In this document: positions 14,263 through 16,072 of the stretch, in pieces
How positions within the stretch are numbered: position 1 is the stretch's first letter
How the letters are laid out: every line of letters starts with the position of its first letter
Assembly: GCA_964347945.1 (NCBI GenBank)
Contig: CAYGAW010000052.1
Coordinates: 1-16,072, forward strand
Origin: CAYGAW01 sp964347945
GTDB taxonomy: Bacteria > Chloroflexota > Anaerolineae > UBA7937 > B3-Chlor
DNA: 16,072 nucleotides
Direction of reading: 5' to 3'
Notes under the pieces: model-generated
The model's input: the letters and a program-made list of their open reading frames with translations, nothing else
Databases searched by the model: none
What the model was told of the DNA's origin: nothing
Made by a program: the position numbers and the translations under genes

Positions 14263-14328
14263 TTTGCTGCTTTAGATCGCTGCAATCGCAAAGATTACCG
14301 ACAACTCAAAATCTTATCAGCAAATCAG
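14259..14328. repeat. 11-bp perfect inverted repeat with inner stem
   Basis: CTGATTTGCTG (14259-14269) pairs perfectly with CAGCAAATCAG (14318-14328). Inside is a second repeat AAGATT/AATCTT (14291-14296, 14310-14315). The left arm includes the stop codon of the second permease. It could be a transcript-end structure, a protein-binding site, or the ends of a very small degenerate mobile element. There is no T-tract directly after it. Confidence 0.5.
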
Positions 14329-14357
14329 ACCTATACTCTGGGAATACTCTAAAAGGA

Positions 14358-15002
14358 ATGGCCATGACGAAATTCGATGAAGACTTAGACTTTTTGCTAA
14401 CCAGACTGACTGAGGGCTCAGATGGAGAGTCGATAAGGAAACTCAACAAGCTAAAGGAGCGGCTGATTCACCTCCATAAAGAGAACATCGTGAAGATCAA
14501 CCATTCAGTCATGGAACTTGTGTGCGCTAAGCATCTTATCCTCAAAGGCTACGACGTAGATCTCGAGCATCCGACGGGAGACGGGTTGGTCTGTGATCTA
14601 TATGGGGTGAAGGGCTATGGCACACTGATCGTCGAGGTAGAGACGGGGTTCGTGCCACCAGCCCACGCCCTAGATCCAATAACCTACTGTAGAACGCGAA
14701 TAGCGAGTAAGATAACCCGCTACAGCCACCATGCAGACAAGTTTGGATTAGGAATTCCCCCCTACTACATTTTGCAGATTCCCGAAGCTTTCACGCGACC
14801 ACCACGATGTCGAGATTCCGCTGAGTTAGAGGCGCTGAAGCGGCTCTGTGACTTGTACTACAAGAAACCACCAATAAGTCTCGACGAGATCAAGAATGCG
14901 CGCCTACACGCAGTTTACACCATCGACGTAGACGGCGCAACGGTTCAAGAGATCGATCCAGGAACATACCTAGGGAATGCAGTCAGGTCCAATCAGACTT
15001 AA
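14358..15002 (+). CDS. Uncharacterised protein with PD-(D/E)XK-like nuclease signature
   Basis: I do not recognise the family. The 214-residue protein opens with a charged helical region (about 1-48). A restriction-endonuclease-like core follows: a helix 'VMELVCAKHLILKGYDVDLE' (E53), then 'GDGLVCDLYG' (D80), then the strand 'GTLIVEVETGFVPP' (E93, E95). Helix-Glu, Asp and ExE is the order expected for the PD-(D/E)XK fold, with Glu in place of the usual Lys. Later 'RTRIASKITRYSHHADKFGL' and 'PPYYILQIPEAFTRPPR' resemble the helix and strand that complete such a core. Activity is inferred only. The ATG at 14358 is preceded by AAAAGGA; the ATG at 14364 is equally possible. It may be a stand-alone housekeeping nuclease or part of a defence function, but no partner is evident. 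Confidence 0.62.
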   Translation: MAMTKFDEDLDFLLTRLTEGSDGESIRKLNKLKERLIHLHKENIVKINHSVMELVCAKHLILKGYDVDLEHPTGDGLVCDLYGVKGYGTLIVEVETGFVPPAHALDPITYCRTRIASKITRYSHHADKFGLGIPPYYILQIPEAFTRPPRCRDSAELEALKRLCDLYYKKPPISLDEIKNARLHAVYTIDVDGATVQEIDPGTYLGNAVRSNQT

Positions 15003-15036
15003 CCAAGCTAGGCCATTTTAAGTTCTAGGCAGCGCC

Positions 15037-15043
15037 TTTATAG
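15037..15043 (+). promoter_or_regulatory. TATA-like box (TTTATAG), leaderless geometry
   Basis: CCTTTATAG ends about 20 nt before the ATG at 15063, giving a predicted transcription start at or next to the start codon. It implies that the HD-domain gene has its own promoter rather than relying on the upstream gene. Confidence 0.5.
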
Positions 15044-15062
15044 TGTTGAGGGAATTCGAAAG

Positions 15063-15833
15063 ATGGTTCGTGTCTCTTCCAATCTAATCCACTCGCACTT
15101 GAAAGAGCCTCGCGTAAAGGAGATGTTTCGTCTCTTGGAACGTGATGTAGAAGTCCAGAATTGCCTTCGCATGGCCAACGTCATGGCTGTCGACCGATTG
15201 ATGTATAACGATCATGGCCCTGTGCACTCCCGCATAACGTCAGGTAGTGCCATGGAGATCTTCAACATCTTGGCAAAAGACATCACGCCTACCAGTGTGG
15301 AGAATGGACTCTGTTCTTTAGTGGATGCGAAAGTCATCACGCTGTGCGGAGTCTATTTTCATGACACCGGCAACGTGGTTCATCGCGTCGATCATCACAT
15401 TCACGGCGTAGTGGTGGCGAACCCCATTCTTGACCGGCTCCTTGGGGTCGTCTACAAAGATGAGCGTGATCTTGCGTTAAGGGTGAAGGCTGAAGTGCTT
15501 CACGCCATTTTTTCTCACGATGAAGACGTGGATTGTCTAAGCATCGAGGCAGGGATAGCGAAGGTGGCGGACGGAACGGATATGGCTGAGGGGCGGGCGC
15601 GAATACCCTACCGAGCTGGAAAAGTCGACATCCACTCTCTCTCCGCTCTCTCGATCAGACACGTTGAGATTGTAAAGGGCGCTAAGAAGCCCGTCCAGAT
15701 CTTCGTGAACATGGACAATCCTGCGGGCATTTTTCAGATCGAAGAAGTCTTGGAGCGGAAGATCAAAACGTCGGGCATTAGCGATCTAGTTGATGTCGTC
15801 GCGTTGGTGAAGGGTGTCAAGTTGGAGAGATGA
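15063..15833 (+). CDS. HD-domain metal-dependent phosphohydrolase
   Basis: The 256-residue soluble protein carries an HD superfamily metal site. The first His is in 'YNDHGPVHSRI' (H55), the His-Asp pair in 'GVYFHDTGNVVHR' (H100, D101), further His residues in 'VDHHIHG' (111-114), and the last Asp in 'IAKVADGTDM' (D170). HD enzymes hydrolyse phosphate esters of nucleotides, cyclic nucleotides or nucleic acids. The substrate here is unknown, and the protein is not obviously a (p)ppGpp or cyclic-di-nucleotide hydrolase. Residues 175-256 form an alpha/beta C-terminal part ('GRARIPYRAGKVDIHSLSAL', 'VQIFVNMDNPAGIFQIEEV') that resembles a conserved archaeal HD family whose role is undefined. The ATG at 15063 is supported by a TATA box at leaderless distance. 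Confidence 0.85.
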   Translation: MVRVSSNLIHSHLKEPRVKEMFRLLERDVEVQNCLRMANVMAVDRLMYNDHGPVHSRITSGSAMEIFNILAKDITPTSVENGLCSLVDAKVITLCGVYFHDTGNVVHRVDHHIHGVVVANPILDRLLGVVYKDERDLALRVKAEVLHAIFSHDEDVDCLSIEAGIAKVADGTDMAEGRARIPYRAGKVDIHSLSALSIRHVEIVKGAKKPVQIFVNMDNPAGIFQIEEVLERKIKTSGISDLVDVVALVKGVKLER

Positions 15834-15905
15834 CCGTTCGCTGAATGAGGGAATGGCCTGCTAATCGATTCTGACGATAGAAAAAGAAGAGCAGCGAAAG
15901 GGGTT

Positions 15906-16072
15906 TCAAGAGATGAACTTTGTCAGAGGCCTTACGATTCTTTTGAAAGCGCAGGTGGGCGGAGGATAGATTTCCTTGACTCGGTGTTCCGCCTGAATCT
16001 GAGCTTTGATGCTGCTGCTCAGCTCGTTGGCAATCCTGATTAGGGCGTCGGTTTGCTTGTCGGTTAGCTCTT
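15906..16072 (-). CDS. Partial CDS, C-terminus of unrecognised protein
   Basis: A minus-strand frame enters from the right edge and ends with TGA at 15906-15908, giving 54 residues. It begins 'ELTDKQTDALIRIANELSSS' and continues 'IKAQIQAEHRVKEIY', 'PPPTCAFKRIVRPLTKFIS'. An amphipathic helix followed by a proline stretch is visible. The sequence has the look of real coding, with a helical heptad-like pattern and little low-complexity content, but I do not recognise a family. It converges with the HD-domain gene across a 72-bp gap. Confidence 0.5.
   Translation of the reverse strand, partial: ELTDKQTDALIRIANELSSSIKAQIQAEHRVKEIYPPPTCAFKRIVRPLTKFIS

Noticed and set aside
15834..15905. Terminator or small gene between the HD gene and the partial minus gene
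   Set aside because: No stable hairpin with a T-tract and no convincing start codon with a ribosome-binding site.

Overview
The window looks archaeal. It carries an archaeal-type CDP-archaeol synthase (CarS, membrane lipid synthesis), a RadB-like recombinase, an XPD/Rad3-type helicase with iron-sulfur cysteines, an archaeal Clp1-like polynucleotide kinase and a PAC4-like proteasome assembly chaperone. Several genes have a TATA-like box about 22-26 nt before the start codon, the usual geometry of leaderless archaeal transcripts. Gene content and moderate GC recall uncultured Bathyarchaeia-type archaea, but that placement is inferred from general resemblance and is weak. No rRNA, tRNA or CRISPR array was seen.

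Layout. (a) 1-280: a partial tyrosine recombinase N-terminal domain on the minus strand, with no recognisable start codon. (b) 281-703: a small three-helix membrane protein. (c) 807-3285: two divergent M20-family metallopeptidase/deacylase genes sharing a promoter region of about 100 bp. (d) 3303-4557 (minus): radB followed by carS, probably one transcript. (e) 4558-4793: an intergenic leader with a TATA-like box and consecutive hairpins, leading into (f) 4794-6715 (plus): an RNase H/RuvC-fold protein overlapping a Clp1/Grc3-type polynucleotide 5'-kinase gene by 7 bp. (g) 6731-9341 (minus): endonuclease III then an XPD-like helicase, a tight repair pair. (h) 9423-9800 (plus): PAC4-like chaperone. 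(i) 9983-11113 (minus): a membrane-anchored extracellular protein with a transglutaminase-like domain and an Ig-like domain. (j) 11284-14262 (plus): a palindromic candidate operator, a strong TATA box, the N-terminal stub of an HTH regulator, and an ABC-2 exporter of one ATPase and two paralogous permeases joined by TTGA overlaps. (k) 14259-14328: an 11-bp perfect inverted repeat. (l) 14358-15833 (plus): a PD-(D/E)XK-like protein of unknown role and an HD-domain phosphohydrolase. (m) 15906-16072: C-terminus of an unrecognised minus-strand protein.

Much of the window concerns nucleic-acid maintenance: RadB, RuvC-fold protein, Clp1 kinase, XPD-like helicase, Nth, a PD-(D/E)XK-like protein and the recombinase fragment. 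The most suggestive unit is the structured leader plus nuclease-fold protein plus RNA/DNA kinase. It could be an archaeal nuclease-kinase processing module, formally similar to the eukaryotic Las1-Grc3 pairing but with an unrelated nuclease fold. The second notable locus is the exporter, whose regulator gene has decayed to a stub while keeping its promoter and a candidate operator.
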